Positions 7,663 to 16,089 of a stretch of 64,000 nt of DNA are shown piece after piece (position 1 is the first letter of the stretch; every line of letters begins with the position of its first letter). Below the pieces are notes generated by a model, which saw only the letters and a list, made by a program, of their open reading frames with translations, did not search any database and was not told the DNA's origin. Both the position numbers and the translations under genes were made by a program. The stretch is taken from the NCBI RefSeq assembly GCF_013618635.1, contig NZ_JABLSJ010000003.1, forward strand, positions 186,001 to 250,000, in the 5' to 3' direction. Source of the DNA: Thalassobacillus sp. CUG 92003 (GTDB lineage Bacteria; Bacillota; Bacilli; Bacillales; Halobacillaceae).

Positions 7663-8511
7663 CTAACAGTTTTGTTCAAGATGAACCACCCGTTCTGGGT
7701 TATGTACGTTCAGCCAATTCTCAGCTTCAGCGAGCAGCCAGGCGCCAAACCTTTCAAGAAATGGCAATAAGAGCTCGGGCTGACAAGAAGGGTTAATCGC
7801 ATACACGAGGGCGGTTTTCATCTCGGGTTCCTTTTTTGGGTAATGCTTAGCAAACAAAGTGTAGGCCGGATATAAATCCCGGGTGTATGTATGTTCATGC
7901 ATCATGACAAGCGCCAGGCCGCATCTAACCATCATTTTCATGATCCATTCACAGCAGTCTTCAACTTCAGCTTCATCTTCATTGTCTGTTAAATCTGACG
8001 CAGCCTGATGGAGTTGTGAGCGTATATGGATAATGTGATCGTTCGCAAGCGCACGATCGGCTTGGTAAGGCGGCAGTTGCTGCTGTACGTTTTCTCCATA
8101 AACACACACACTATAAGTTTTAACCATAAACGGAATGATCCCGAATCGACGTGTATCCAACAGATTGTCCAACGAACTAAAAACTATCTCTATGCCGTTT
8201 ACAAACGGATAAGCTTCTTTCACTCTGGCTTCAGCTCCCCTTTCCCAATCTAATGGAAGCTCTTCCGGCTGAGAATAGGTGAGCACGATAAGATCGATAT
8301 CGGAAACACCGGCAATGCCTAATCCTCTCGGTAATGACCCTCGCACATAAATACTATGAATATCATTCGGTAACGCCTGGAGGCAAATGTCTAAAACCGT
8401 GTCGATGGCTGAGCGGAAGGTATGATCGATTTTGGCCAATTCTGATTCATTGATTAAATGCCCTTCTTCATTGACACGGTATACATGTCCTATTTCTTTT
8501 ATATCAGTCAT
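7663..8511 (-). CDS. Nucleotidyltransferase-domain protein (Pol beta superfamily)
   Basis: A 282-residue cytosolic protein. The N-terminal part has the nucleotidyltransferase signature GSLPRGLG followed by SDIDLIVL, with the catalytic Asp pair, at about residues 58-75. A helical C-terminal half with an acidic stretch (DLTDNEDEAEVED) resembles aminoglycoside adenylyltransferase-like C-domains. The substrate is unknown, and there is no evidence that it confers drug resistance. It is monocistronic, with a GGGGGAT ribosome site and its own terminator. Confidence 0.75.
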   Translation of the reverse strand: MTDIKEIGHVYRVNEEGHLINESELAKIDHTFRSAIDTVLDICLQALPNDIHSIYVRGSLPRGLGIAGVSDIDLIVLTYSQPEELPLDWERGAEARVKEAYPFVNGIEIVFSSLDNLLDTRRFGIIPFMVKTYSVCVYGENVQQQLPPYQADRALANDHIIHIRSQLHQAASDLTDNEDEAEVEDCCEWIMKMMVRCGLALVMMHEHTYTRDLYPAYTLFAKHYPKKEPEMKTALVYAINPSCQPELLLPFLERFGAWLLAEAENWLNVHNPERVVHLEQNC

Positions 8512-8557
8512 ATGATCCCCCTCATTGGATTGCGCCAGGGCGCTGTTGGATTCCTTC

Positions 8558-8824
8558 TTAAACCATTATAAAGAGGGATATCCCTAAAAACACGAAAACG
8601 GCAAGAAGACATTGAATGATAACGCCGACGATACTGCACACGAACCCGGACGTGGCCATGCCTTTCCCGCTTGCACCTGTCTCCTGGATGCCCTTGATTG
8701 TTTTCCTGGCCAAGATGATACCTATGATTCCGATGACCAACCCGATAAATGGTAAGACAATCGCAAGAATGCCTAAGGTTAGAGATAGGCCTGCCATTGT
8801 ATTTGTCTGGTTTTGCTCACTCAT
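8558..8824 (-). CDS. DUF4190-type small membrane protein
   Basis: An 88-residue protein with a short polar N-terminus and two hydrophobic hairpin segments (LSLTLGILAIVLPFIGLVIGIIGIILARK and SGFVCSIVGVIIQCLLAVFVFLGISLFIMV), the pattern of DUF4190 proteins. The start is the ATG behind GGAGGCAG; an upstream in-frame start would place the ribosome site inside the gene. Function unknown. Confidence 0.75.
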   Translation of the reverse strand: MSEQNQTNTMAGLSLTLGILAIVLPFIGLVIGIIGIILARKTIKGIQETGASGKGMATSGFVCSIVGVIIQCLLAVFVFLGISLFIMV

Positions 8825-8965
8825 CGATCTGCCTCCTTCATAAAACATCAGTCATACATCATCGTACGTGATTGCCCACAAAATTCAACCATTTTATCCC
8901 ATTTGTTCCCGAGGGGGACGTTTTAATATATGCAAACAAAAGCCTTGAGAGTCGATCGGGAGACA

Positions 8966-9005
8966 CAAAAAAGCAGGTGCTCTCTACGAAAAAGAAAGGC
9001 ACCTG
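8966..9005 (-). terminator. Terminator of the ATP-grasp/papain-like operon
   Basis: Stem CAGGTGC (8974-8980) / GCACCTG (8999-9005) with an 18-nt loop, followed on the minus strand by a T-rich tract. It lies 18 nt after the stop codon of the 653-residue gene. Confidence 0.75.
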
Positions 9006-9023
9006 GAAACTCGATTTATTTTA

Positions 9024-10985
9024 TTAATTTGTCCACGTGTACTCCTGCCCCCAGCTTTCGCGAGCAAGCGATGCAATTTTCTCTACAATGTCATCATCAA
9101 CAGCTGAGGGGTCTCCTTGTTCATAAGGATTGTAATGGAAAGCATATAAGCGTGAAGCGAATTCATGAAATGGCAGCGATGACTCGCCTTCTTTTTCACC
9201 GTTCCCTTGCACTTTCGGTTCAATCCCTTGTCCCCAATTTTGTGAACTGTCATTATTCGGGTTGTAGAAATACACCCGGTACTTCCCGTTTGCATCCTGG
9301 TCAATCCGCTGAATCGTAATGGCATGGAAACCGAGCATTTTCCCATACACAGTGGTAACACAAATGCCGACTGGATTCGGATAGATCAACTCATGCCCCT
9401 CATTGTATTCAGGGTGGTGCGTGGCATAAAATAAGCGGACGAAACCGTTAAAGTCGGTCACGTTCTGCGTCAATTGATCAAATACTTTTCCAAATCCTTT
9501 TGGCACCCAGTCGCCGTAAAAGGCCGGGTTGACCCATTTATGGGGGTCATCCCCTCTGAATTGCACGCGACGCATCATGTCAGCGTATATACGATCAAGA
9601 TGAGGAACTAAAATGAGGGAAACAGGATCAAGCTCTTCATGCAATTCTGGAGCTAGTCCGCCAGTCAAATTCTTGGAATGAATCGACTCACCCTCGAACG
9701 TCATATTAATGTCGCCATCTCTTGCCGCCCTTGGAATTTGCTCAAGCAAATAGCCTGGATCATGAATGGACCAGAGGCTGATTGCCCGTGCACTTTGACA
9801 GGTAGGGTTCAATCCTTGTCCAATACCCAACGGCTGGCCGAGCACACTCAAAACTCCTGCGACCATGATATTGTTTGCCGTCAAGCCGTCATGTTCGGCA
9901 AAAGCATCTAGTAGGGTCTCGCGCACATCCTGCTGGACGTCCAATTCTATCAATCGTCGCAACCCAGGAATGACGGGATGATGGGACAAAACGCTGCGTT
10001 CCAATAACCGGGCCAAGCCATATAACGATTGACGTGTCGGAATATGGATCGCGACCTTGATCAATTCGCTGATGACGGATTGATGTTCTGCCAAACTCGC
10101 TGCTCCCTTTTCATTTAAGTTGAGCGCGGTCGGCAGAAGTTCTGATTTTGAGGAATTAAGGTGGCGCACCAACACGACATGATAGGGAGAAACGAGTCCT
10201 GTAGCTCTCATCGATTCACCAAATGTTCTGGCTTCGCGCGTTAATTCCTCTTCCGACAGTTCCTGCAATTGCTTTCGGTAGTCACTGAACTTGGGGTGCT
10301 CCTCGCTAAGCTTGGTCAATTCAGCCGTCGCATCGTGGTAACGCTGGATTTCTTTACGCTCTTTTTCATCTACATCGCTGTGCAAGAGCTGTTCTGCCTT
10401 ATCTATCATAAGTAAAATACGGTTGACCATAATAGGCCGCTGCGCCGTTAATCGTTTAATTTCTGTGATTAACGTGCCCGATACAGCTAATAAAGACATT
10501 TCATCGACGATCAGCTTGAACAGGTTTTGGGCACGATCTGTCTCTTTGCTGCTCTCAATCCGTGACTCCTCGGATTCTTCCGGAAAAATATAATCAAGGT
10601 TTAGGGCCATCACTTCATTCAAATAGGACTTAGCCATTTCTGAACTTAATTCGCCATGTTCATATTTTCCTTGGGCGATGGCGAGCATGCGCAATTCACT
10701 TAATAACGTGACAATCGATTCGATGCCTTCGACCCTCAAAGAAAGATTCACTAAATTGGGCTGCAATTTAGAAGGGTCTTCCCAGGGACCCCCTTCAAAC
10801 ACGCCTGCCTGATCGAATTGATCAGCGTACTCGTACAACTTTTGAACGCCTTCATAGGAGCGGGCAAGCCGGTTTGCTTCTTGAAATAAATCATTCTGAT
10901 ACAATTTTTTGGCATACGGTTTTGCGTTTTTCAATCGTTCAAAGGCTTGCTCAAAACGATCTGAGTGATTTAATTGCATAGCCAT
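9024..10985 (-). CDS. Large protein with a papain-like (Cys-His-Asn) C-terminal region, function unknown
   Basis: A 653-residue cytosolic protein with no signal peptide or membrane helix. Residues 1-370 are mostly helical and charged. The C-terminal part looks like a papain-fold enzyme: a candidate nucleophile Cys396 in GQGLNPTCQSARAISLWS, His554 in MLGFHAITIQRID, then Asn575/578 in YFYNPNNDSSQNWG, spaced as in transglutaminase-like and C39-like hydrolases. I do not recognise the whole protein. It starts 15 nt after the stop of an ATP-grasp ligase gene, so the two almost certainly work together, perhaps making and breaking or transferring a peptide bond. The ribosome site AAGGGGA selects this start. 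Confidence 0.7.
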   Translation of the reverse strand: MAMQLNHSDRFEQAFERLKNAKPYAKKLYQNDLFQEANRLARSYEGVQKLYEYADQFDQAGVFEGGPWEDPSKLQPNLVNLSLRVEGIESIVTLLSELRMLAIAQGKYEHGELSSEMAKSYLNEVMALNLDYIFPEESEESRIESSKETDRAQNLFKLIVDEMSLLAVSGTLITEIKRLTAQRPIMVNRILLMIDKAEQLLHSDVDEKERKEIQRYHDATAELTKLSEEHPKFSDYRKQLQELSEEELTREARTFGESMRATGLVSPYHVVLVRHLNSSKSELLPTALNLNEKGAASLAEHQSVISELIKVAIHIPTRQSLYGLARLLERSVLSHHPVIPGLRRLIELDVQQDVRETLLDAFAEHDGLTANNIMVAGVLSVLGQPLGIGQGLNPTCQSARAISLWSIHDPGYLLEQIPRAARDGDINMTFEGESIHSKNLTGGLAPELHEELDPVSLILVPHLDRIYADMMRRVQFRGDDPHKWVNPAFYGDWVPKGFGKVFDQLTQNVTDFNGFVRLFYATHHPEYNEGHELIYPNPVGICVTTVYGKMLGFHAITIQRIDQDANGKYRVYFYNPNNDSSQNWGQGIEPKVQGNGEKEGESSLPFHEFASRLYAFHYNPYEQGDPSAVDDDIVEKIASLARESWGQEYTWTN

Positions 10986-11000
10986 TTCATGTTGTCCCCT

Positions 11001-12251
11001 TTATATATAGAAATCATACTTGCTGTAATCCATTAACGGTTGTTTGACATGATCAGGGTTTTCATGATGGAAATAGACGACTCCATGAGGCGATCCGAAC
11101 CCTTCGCTTTTCATAACTTTACGATCTTCCGGCGTAAACATCGTGTGTTTATTGAACCCAGGGTGATTCTCTAATTCTTCTGGCACGACAAGTCCTTGAA
11201 TTTTGTTGACCCGCGGGTATACCATTAAGCTCCCTGTGTGGCCTTTAACTTTTCGCTCATTCGGAAAAAGTTTACTGAGCTCTTTTTCCGTGGTATTAGG
11301 ATCACAGCACAGAATATGCGCCTGGAATGGGTTAAACCCATAGGATTCGGCAATCAAATCAAATATGTTGCCCCCTGGAATTCTGAACGCAACTTCAATG
11401 AAGTTAATGACGCCATCCTCCGTCAGAAAAAATTCCGGGTGAATAAATCCGTTTTCAATTTCAAACGAATCAATCAACTGTTGAACGGCCTTACGTATCA
11501 TGGGGCGTTTCTTCTCAATTTCTGGAGAAGGCGGAACCATCATGGAATAACCAAACTCAACATATTCCGTAATGTTCAAAAACTTGATTTTACCGTTCCG
11601 GATAAACACCTCACAGGAAAATTGTGAACCATCCAAATGGCTCTCCATCAAACAAGGAAATTGATCATCTGTCAAATCGCTTTCAATTTGCCTCGGATCT
11701 CGAATCACCCTATGACCTACATCTCCTGCCTTATCAAACGGCTTAATATGGATTGGATCGTTTTCGTCTCCCTCATTTTTCAGAAGGACATCATTCACAC
11801 GCTTAAGAAATTCGCTGACTTCGGCTCTATTGTTGGCTTCTTCAAAAATACCGATTTTAAGGCCGCCGATTTGAGCCCTTCTTTTCATTTTGGCCTTGTG
11901 CCGAAATAACAAAGAATGATGGAATTCCCGGGGATTTTCTTTTAAGAGGGCATTTAAGGCGCCCGCCCATTCCACAGTGTCCTCAAAAATGGGAATGACG
12001 TGCTCCACGCCTGCCTGTTTCAAGATGTCCGCGAGTTCTCTTGATCGCTCATAAACTTGCTCCATTGGTGTTTCCTTCATGGCCGTCTCAAAATCCCAAC
12101 CAATAAAAGGAATGTCATACTTCTTAGCATATTCTTCAAAACCAGGCAGACTGACGACGACAAATGGACGCTTCAATTCATCGATGGCTTCAATCGATTG
12201 CAGGCTCCATCCTATTAGTGCAATTTTCTTGTCTTTTTTCTCAGTACTCAA
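11001..12251 (-). CDS. ATP-grasp domain ligase
   Basis: A 416-residue ATP-grasp enzyme. The N-terminal pre-ATP-grasp domain (KIALIGWSLQSIEAI) precedes an ATP-binding core with HIKPFDKAGDVGHR (Lys for the nucleotide), CLMESHLDGSQFSCEVFI (hinge and Glu) and the metal-binding end GVINFIEVAFRIPGGNIFD. This is the layout of carnosine-synthase/L-amino-acid-ligase-like and PurK/carbamoyl-phosphate-type ligases that activate a carboxylate as an acyl phosphate. The substrate is unknown. The start is TTG, set by GGAGGG 10 nt upstream. First gene of a two-gene operon with the papain-like protein, behind a sigma-B-like promoter. Confidence 0.85.
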   Translation of the reverse strand: MSTEKKDKKIALIGWSLQSIEAIDELKRPFVVVSLPGFEEYAKKYDIPFIGWDFETAMKETPMEQVYERSRELADILKQAGVEHVIPIFEDTVEWAGALNALLKENPREFHHSLLFRHKAKMKRRAQIGGLKIGIFEEANNRAEVSEFLKRVNDVLLKNEGDENDPIHIKPFDKAGDVGHRVIRDPRQIESDLTDDQFPCLMESHLDGSQFSCEVFIRNGKIKFLNITEYVEFGYSMMVPPSPEIEKKRPMIRKAVQQLIDSFEIENGFIHPEFFLTEDGVINFIEVAFRIPGGNIFDLIAESYGFNPFQAHILCCDPNTTEKELSKLFPNERKVKGHTGSLMVYPRVNKIQGLVVPEELENHPGFNKHTMFTPEDRKVMKSEGFGSPHGVVYFHHENPDHVKQPLMDYSKYDFYI

Positions 12252-12326
12252 GTCAGAAGCACCCTCCTTCTATAATCACCATTAGATGGTTAACGAATTT
12301 AACAACATCTATTATCTTTGCCGATA

Positions 12327-12350
12327 ACACCCCACTTAATGCATGAAAAC
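12327..12350 (-). promoter_or_regulatory. Sigma-B-like promoter of the ATP-grasp operon
   Basis: Minus strand GTTTTC (12350-12345), 12 nt, GGGTGT (12332-12327), close to GTTTAA-N12-15-GGGWAW. The stretch just downstream resembles that in the katE promoter (GGTGTTATCGG shared). Confidence 0.45.
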
Positions 12351-12535
12351 AGAAGGAGAATAACGTTTTTTTGCACGTTTAGAGAACACAAATTAGAGCA
12401 CCATCTTTAAAAGAAAAAATAAGAGCGGAAAAGTTAACAATATCGTCACTGTTGTATTTCCTCTACTAATGAATTAACGGTCATTTTTCGATATACTCAA
12501 GATGAATCATTATTTTTATGAGATGAGGAATTATT

Positions 12536-13066
12536 GTGCAAATTAACAAACATTTCAATTATGTCCCCTGGGTCGTCGGGTTGTCGATTGCGATCAATGT
12601 CATCGTTGTGGCGTTGTTATTCATCCCTGAAATCGAAAACGGCACCAGCTTTAATATCAAGCTGCTGCCTTTATTGAATGCGATCTTAAATTCATTCACG
12701 TTCGTGTTTTTGCTGGCTGCCTTATTCATGATCTTACGGAAAAACGTCACTTGGCATAAACGGTTTATTTTCGCTGCATTTACAACCACAGCTTTATTTC
12801 TTGTATCTTATCTGACCTATCACTCCATGTCTTCCTCAACGTCATACGGGGGAGAAGGCTTGATCCAATCGATTTACTATTTCATTTTGATCACGCATAT
12901 CGTCCTGGCAGCAGCCATTGTGCCGCTAGCATTAATCACGCTGTTCCGCGGATTGGCTATGAAGGTGGATAAGCATCGCAAAATAGCTCGATGGACGATG
13001 CCGATTTGGCTGTATGTCAGTTTAACCGGCGTCATCGTCTATTTGATGATTTCGCCGTATTATTGA
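12536..13066 (+). CDS. ctaM: DUF420 membrane protein, CtaM/YozB-like
   Basis: A 176-residue protein with five hydrophobic segments and the DUF420 layout (INKHFNYVPWVVGLS, then HKRFIFAAFTTTALFLVSYLTYH, and a final HRKIARWTMPIWLYVSLTGVIVYLM). Conserved His residues sit near helix ends (HKR, YH, HIV, KHR). B. subtilis CtaM (YozB) is needed for active caa3 cytochrome oxidase, so an assembly role is likely. No oxidase genes are nearby. The start is GTG behind GAGG. Confidence 0.8.
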   Translation: MQINKHFNYVPWVVGLSIAINVIVVALLFIPEIENGTSFNIKLLPLLNAILNSFTFVFLLAALFMILRKNVTWHKRFIFAAFTTTALFLVSYLTYHSMSSSTSYGGEGLIQSIYYFILITHIVLAAAIVPLALITLFRGLAMKVDKHRKIARWTMPIWLYVSLTGVIVYLMISPYY

Positions 13067-13150
13067 ATTTAGTGTAGAAGACATGGGGAGAAGATATTGA
13101 GACGTAAAAAAAGAAAATTGATTTAATTTCAATTGCTATCATTAGCGTAG

Positions 13151-13262
13151 TCAAAACACGGAGACTCCAACGGGAACAGCGCGAGCCGAAGATCCCGCAG
13201 AAAAGCGTTCTTTGCTTTTCGAGGAAGCTGAGGCCGTGCCCGTGGAAAGCGAAGTGTTTTGA
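13151..13262. repeat. Dispersed imperfect palindromic element (Bacillaceae type)
   Basis: A 112-nt element bounded by TCAAAACAC / GTGTTTTGA, with the internal hairpin AAAAGC / GCTTTT and motifs such as GAGACTCC and GGAAGCTGAGGCC. I recognise its wording from common intergenic repeats of Bacillaceae genomes. Only one copy is in the window. Confidence 0.65.
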
Positions 13263-13295
13263 CGGAGCGGTAAGAGAGCGCCTTTCTTGGCATAC

Positions 13296-13335
13296 AAAAA
13301 CTCCGAACTGATCTCAGGGATCGTTCGGAATTTTT
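13296..13335. terminator. Bidirectional terminator
   Basis: Stem TCCGAAC (13302-13308) / GTTCGGA (13323-13329) flanked by A5 and T5. It can end the ctaM-like transcript and the leftward lysine operon. Confidence 0.75.
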
Positions 13336-13356
13336 GTGTTTATTTCTATTTTGTTT

Positions 13357-14517
13357 CTAGGTGGAAGATGGAAGTTGTTTCTCAGAAATGATGACTCCTC
13401 GTTTGGCCATTTCAGCTATATAGAGATCGCCGGGCACTACTTGTTCAGGCGGGTACACGCCTCTTTTAGCAATGGTGGCATTTCCGATCATTTGCGCGAC
13501 CACGGAAATGGTGTTGGCCGTAGCGCGAGCCATCGCCGTCACCTGATTCGTACGATCCTTGTACGTCACCATTTCATATTGATAGAGGGTACCGAGCCCG
13601 CCTTTCTTCCCTCCAACTTGAACACGCAATAGTACTGCATCATCTTTATCCTTCAAAGCCACGATTGGATCCAGAACTTTTAACACCACCTCACGCGGCT
13701 TAATTTTCACACCATGCACATCCACTTCATAGTCATTACGCGTTAATTTTAAATCGACCAGCAACTTCATCTTTTCGGCGTGACCGGGGTAGCGGATTGT
13801 TTTGTATTCCAGCGTGTCAATATCCGGATAAGACGTCAATAAGGTTGATGTGCCGCCTGATGTATGAAAAGCTTCCAATGGTCCGAAACGTTCGAAATAC
13901 AGGGGCTCTCGTTCAGTAAGTGAGGGAACCTCCACTTTTTTCCCGTGCCTAATAATCGTCGAAGGATCCGTATAATGATCGAACAGCCCTTCCATGGAAA
14001 AGACATGATTGTATTCAAGCGGGGGCTCCGGCTGCACCGGAATTCCTCCGACAAATAAACGAATGGCGTTGACCTGATCAAGTTTGCTCACGCCGAACCC
14101 CGATAAGATGTTGATCATACCTGGAGCAACACCGAGATCCGGGATGAGCGTGACTTGAGCTGCTTTCGCTTCTTTATCAAGTTCCAGCACATGATCCGTG
14201 ACGTGACCAATATGACCGCCCAAGTCGACTGAATGAACACCGGCATCAATCGCAGCCCGCGCCACTGTTTCGTTAAACGAGTAAAACAGGGCATTAATAA
14301 CAACATCAAATTGTTTAATAAACGCGGTGAGTTCTGCCATGTTTCCGGCATCCACCTGATACGCGTGAATTTTCGGCGAGTTAAGCGATTGACAGACAAG
14401 CTGTGCTCGTTTCACATCGATATCAGCGATTCCGACTTCAATGACGCCCGGGCTGTTGACTAGATCACGCGCCGCTTCTTTTCCCATTAACCCCGATCCA
14501 AGAACTGCTACTTTCAT
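13357..14517 (-). CDS. L-lysine 6-dehydrogenase / saccharopine dehydrogenase family
   Basis: A 386-residue NAD(P)-dependent enzyme. The N-terminal Rossmann motif is [17 protein letters not shown], and the C-terminal saccharopine-dehydrogenase fold carries [14 protein letters not shown] and [14 protein letters not shown] single-domain protein of about 385 residues matches bacterial lysine 6-dehydrogenases, which oxidise the epsilon-amino group to give allysine (2-aminoadipate semialdehyde). A saccharopine-type reaction is the alternative. The ATG with GAGGGAG 8 nt upstream is chosen over a GTG 9 nt earlier that overlaps the ribosome site. Last gene of a four-gene leftward operon whose other products fit the next steps of lysine breakdown. 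Confidence 0.8.
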   Translation of the reverse strand: MKVAVLGSGLMGKEAARDLVNSPGVIEVGIADIDVKRAQLVCQSLNSPKIHAYQVDAGNMAELTAFIKQFDVVINALFYSFNETVARAAIDAGVHSVDLGGHIGHVTDHVLELDKEAKAAQVTLIPDLGVAPGMINILSGFGVSKLDQVNAIRLFVGGIPVQPEPPLEYNHVFSMEGLFDHYTDPSTIIRHGKKVEVPSLTEREPLYFERFGPLEAFHTSGGTSTLLTSYPDIDTLEYKTIRYPGHAEKMKLLVDLKLTRNDYEVDVHGVKIKPREVVLKVLDPIVALKDKDDAVLLRVQVGGKKGGLGTLYQYEMVTYKDRTNQVTAMARATANTISVVAQMIGNATIAKRGVYPPEQVVPGDLYIAEMAKRGVIISEKQLPSST

Positions 14518-14563
14518 ACACTGCACTCCCTCATAGCGAAATTCCTAAAGACCACTACCAAAC

Positions 14564-16066
14564 CTAATCTACATCAATTTGAGCCCGCTGCAGCTTTCCG
14601 CTGAAATCGACGTACACCGCTTTCCATTCCGTAAACACGTCTAATGCTGCGACGCCGGAGTCACGATGGCCATTCCCCGTCCCTTTTGTGCCGCCAAACG
14701 GTAAATGGATTTCTGCTCCAGTAGTGCCGGCGTTCACATACACAATGCCGGTGTCTAAATCACGTTGAGCCGCAAAGACTTTGTTCACATCACGGGTAAA
14801 AATTGAACTGGATAATCCATATTCGACGCTGTTGTTGACCTCAATGGCTTCTTCAAAGCTCTTTACTGGAATAAGTGAGACGACCGGACCAAAAATTTCT
14901 TCCTGTGCAATCCGCATGTTTGCGTCTACATTTGTAAACAACGTTGGAGCAAAGTAGTTCCCTTTGGCATGCTCCCCGTCATTTAAAACGTAACCCCCTG
15001 CCAATAATTTGGCTCCTTCTTGGACCCCGACTTCAATATAGCTTTTCACTTTTTCTAAACCGCCTTGATTAATGATGGGACCGACTTTAATCGATTCATC
15101 GAGTCCGTTTCCAATCGTGAGTTTTGCAATTTCCTGCTGCAAACGTGCTTCAAGTTCCCCTTTTAAACTGTCATGCACAATGACTCTGCTGCATGCCGTA
15201 CAGCGTTGCCCGCTCGTGCCGAATGCGCTCCATATTATCCCTTCTACCGCCAGGGAAAGATCGGCATCGTCCATGACGATTACGGCGTTCTTGCCGCCCA
15301 TTTCCAGCGACACTTTTTTCAAACGTTGCCCGCATTTTGATGCTATATTCCGGCCCACATCATTGGAGCCCGTAAATGAGATAACGCGGATATCATCCTG
15401 CTCGATCATCGCTTCGCCTACCGTGGAACCCGCGCCGAACACCACATTGACAACGCCCTTAGGCAGACCAGCCTCTTCGAAAATTTTGGCTAATTCATAA
15501 GCCATGAGAGGCGTCTCAGTAGCCGGTTTCCACACGACGGCGTTTCCGGCAACAATGGCCGGGAATGACTTCCACGTCGCAATCGCTATAGGAAAATTCC
15601 AAGGCGTAATGATCCCCACAACACCCACCGGAGCGCGCACACTCATGGCGAACTTGTCATTCAGCTCAGCAGGCGTCGTTTGTCCAAATAACCGTCTGCC
15701 TTCACCCGCCATATAAAAGGCCATGTCAATGCCTTCCTGTACTTCCCCCCGCGCTTCTTCAAGCACTTTCCCATTTTCCATCGTCAATAATTGCGATAGG
15801 GTCTCTTTCCGTTCCTTCATCATGCTCCCTACGCGATAAAGGACTTCCGCTCGTTGTGGAGCTGGAACGAGCGCCCATGTCTTTTGCGCTTTTTTGGCAG
15901 CTTGTGTTGCCGCCGCCACATCCTCGTTAGTAGATAAAGGCACCTGGACGAGCGTTTCCAATGTAGCGGGATTGATGACAGGCGTATGCTCCCCAACCTC
16001 TGGCTCTAACAATTTACCATCTATGAAATTTTGCAGCTTCTCCACTTTAATCAAATCATGACTCAT
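14564..16066 (-). CDS. Aldehyde dehydrogenase, probable 2-aminoadipate semialdehyde (or glutarate semialdehyde) dehydrogenase
   Basis: A 500-residue NAD(P)+ aldehyde dehydrogenase with catalytic Cys289 (SGQRCTACSR), general-base Glu255 (SLEMGGKN), the NAD motif FTGSNDVG and the TPWNFPIAIATWK oxyanion Asn. In this operon it can oxidise allysine to 2-aminoadipate, and possibly glutarate semialdehyde (the decarboxylase product) to glutarate, which would explain why only one aldehyde dehydrogenase is present. Substrate is inferred from context. It has a perfect AAGGAGG ribosome site. Confidence 0.85.
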   Translation of the reverse strand: MSHDLIKVEKLQNFIDGKLLEPEVGEHTPVINPATLETLVQVPLSTNEDVAAATQAAKKAQKTWALVPAPQRAEVLYRVGSMMKERKETLSQLLTMENGKVLEEARGEVQEGIDMAFYMAGEGRRLFGQTTPAELNDKFAMSVRAPVGVVGIITPWNFPIAIATWKSFPAIVAGNAVVWKPATETPLMAYELAKIFEEAGLPKGVVNVVFGAGSTVGEAMIEQDDIRVISFTGSNDVGRNIASKCGQRLKKVSLEMGGKNAVIVMDDADLSLAVEGIIWSAFGTSGQRCTACSRVIVHDSLKGELEARLQQEIAKLTIGNGLDESIKVGPIINQGGLEKVKSYIEVGVQEGAKLLAGGYVLNDGEHAKGNYFAPTLFTNVDANMRIAQEEIFGPVVSLIPVKSFEEAIEVNNSVEYGLSSSIFTRDVNKVFAAQRDLDTGIVYVNAGTTGAEIHLPFGGTKGTGNGHRDSGVAALDVFTEWKAVYVDFSGKLQRAQIDVD

Positions 16067-16089
16067 CGTTGTTCCTCCTTAACATGCGT

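Noticed and set aside
7663-8511. Aminoglycoside adenylyltransferase resistance gene
   Set aside because: Only the general nucleotidyltransferase signature is visible; nothing specific supports antibiotic modification.
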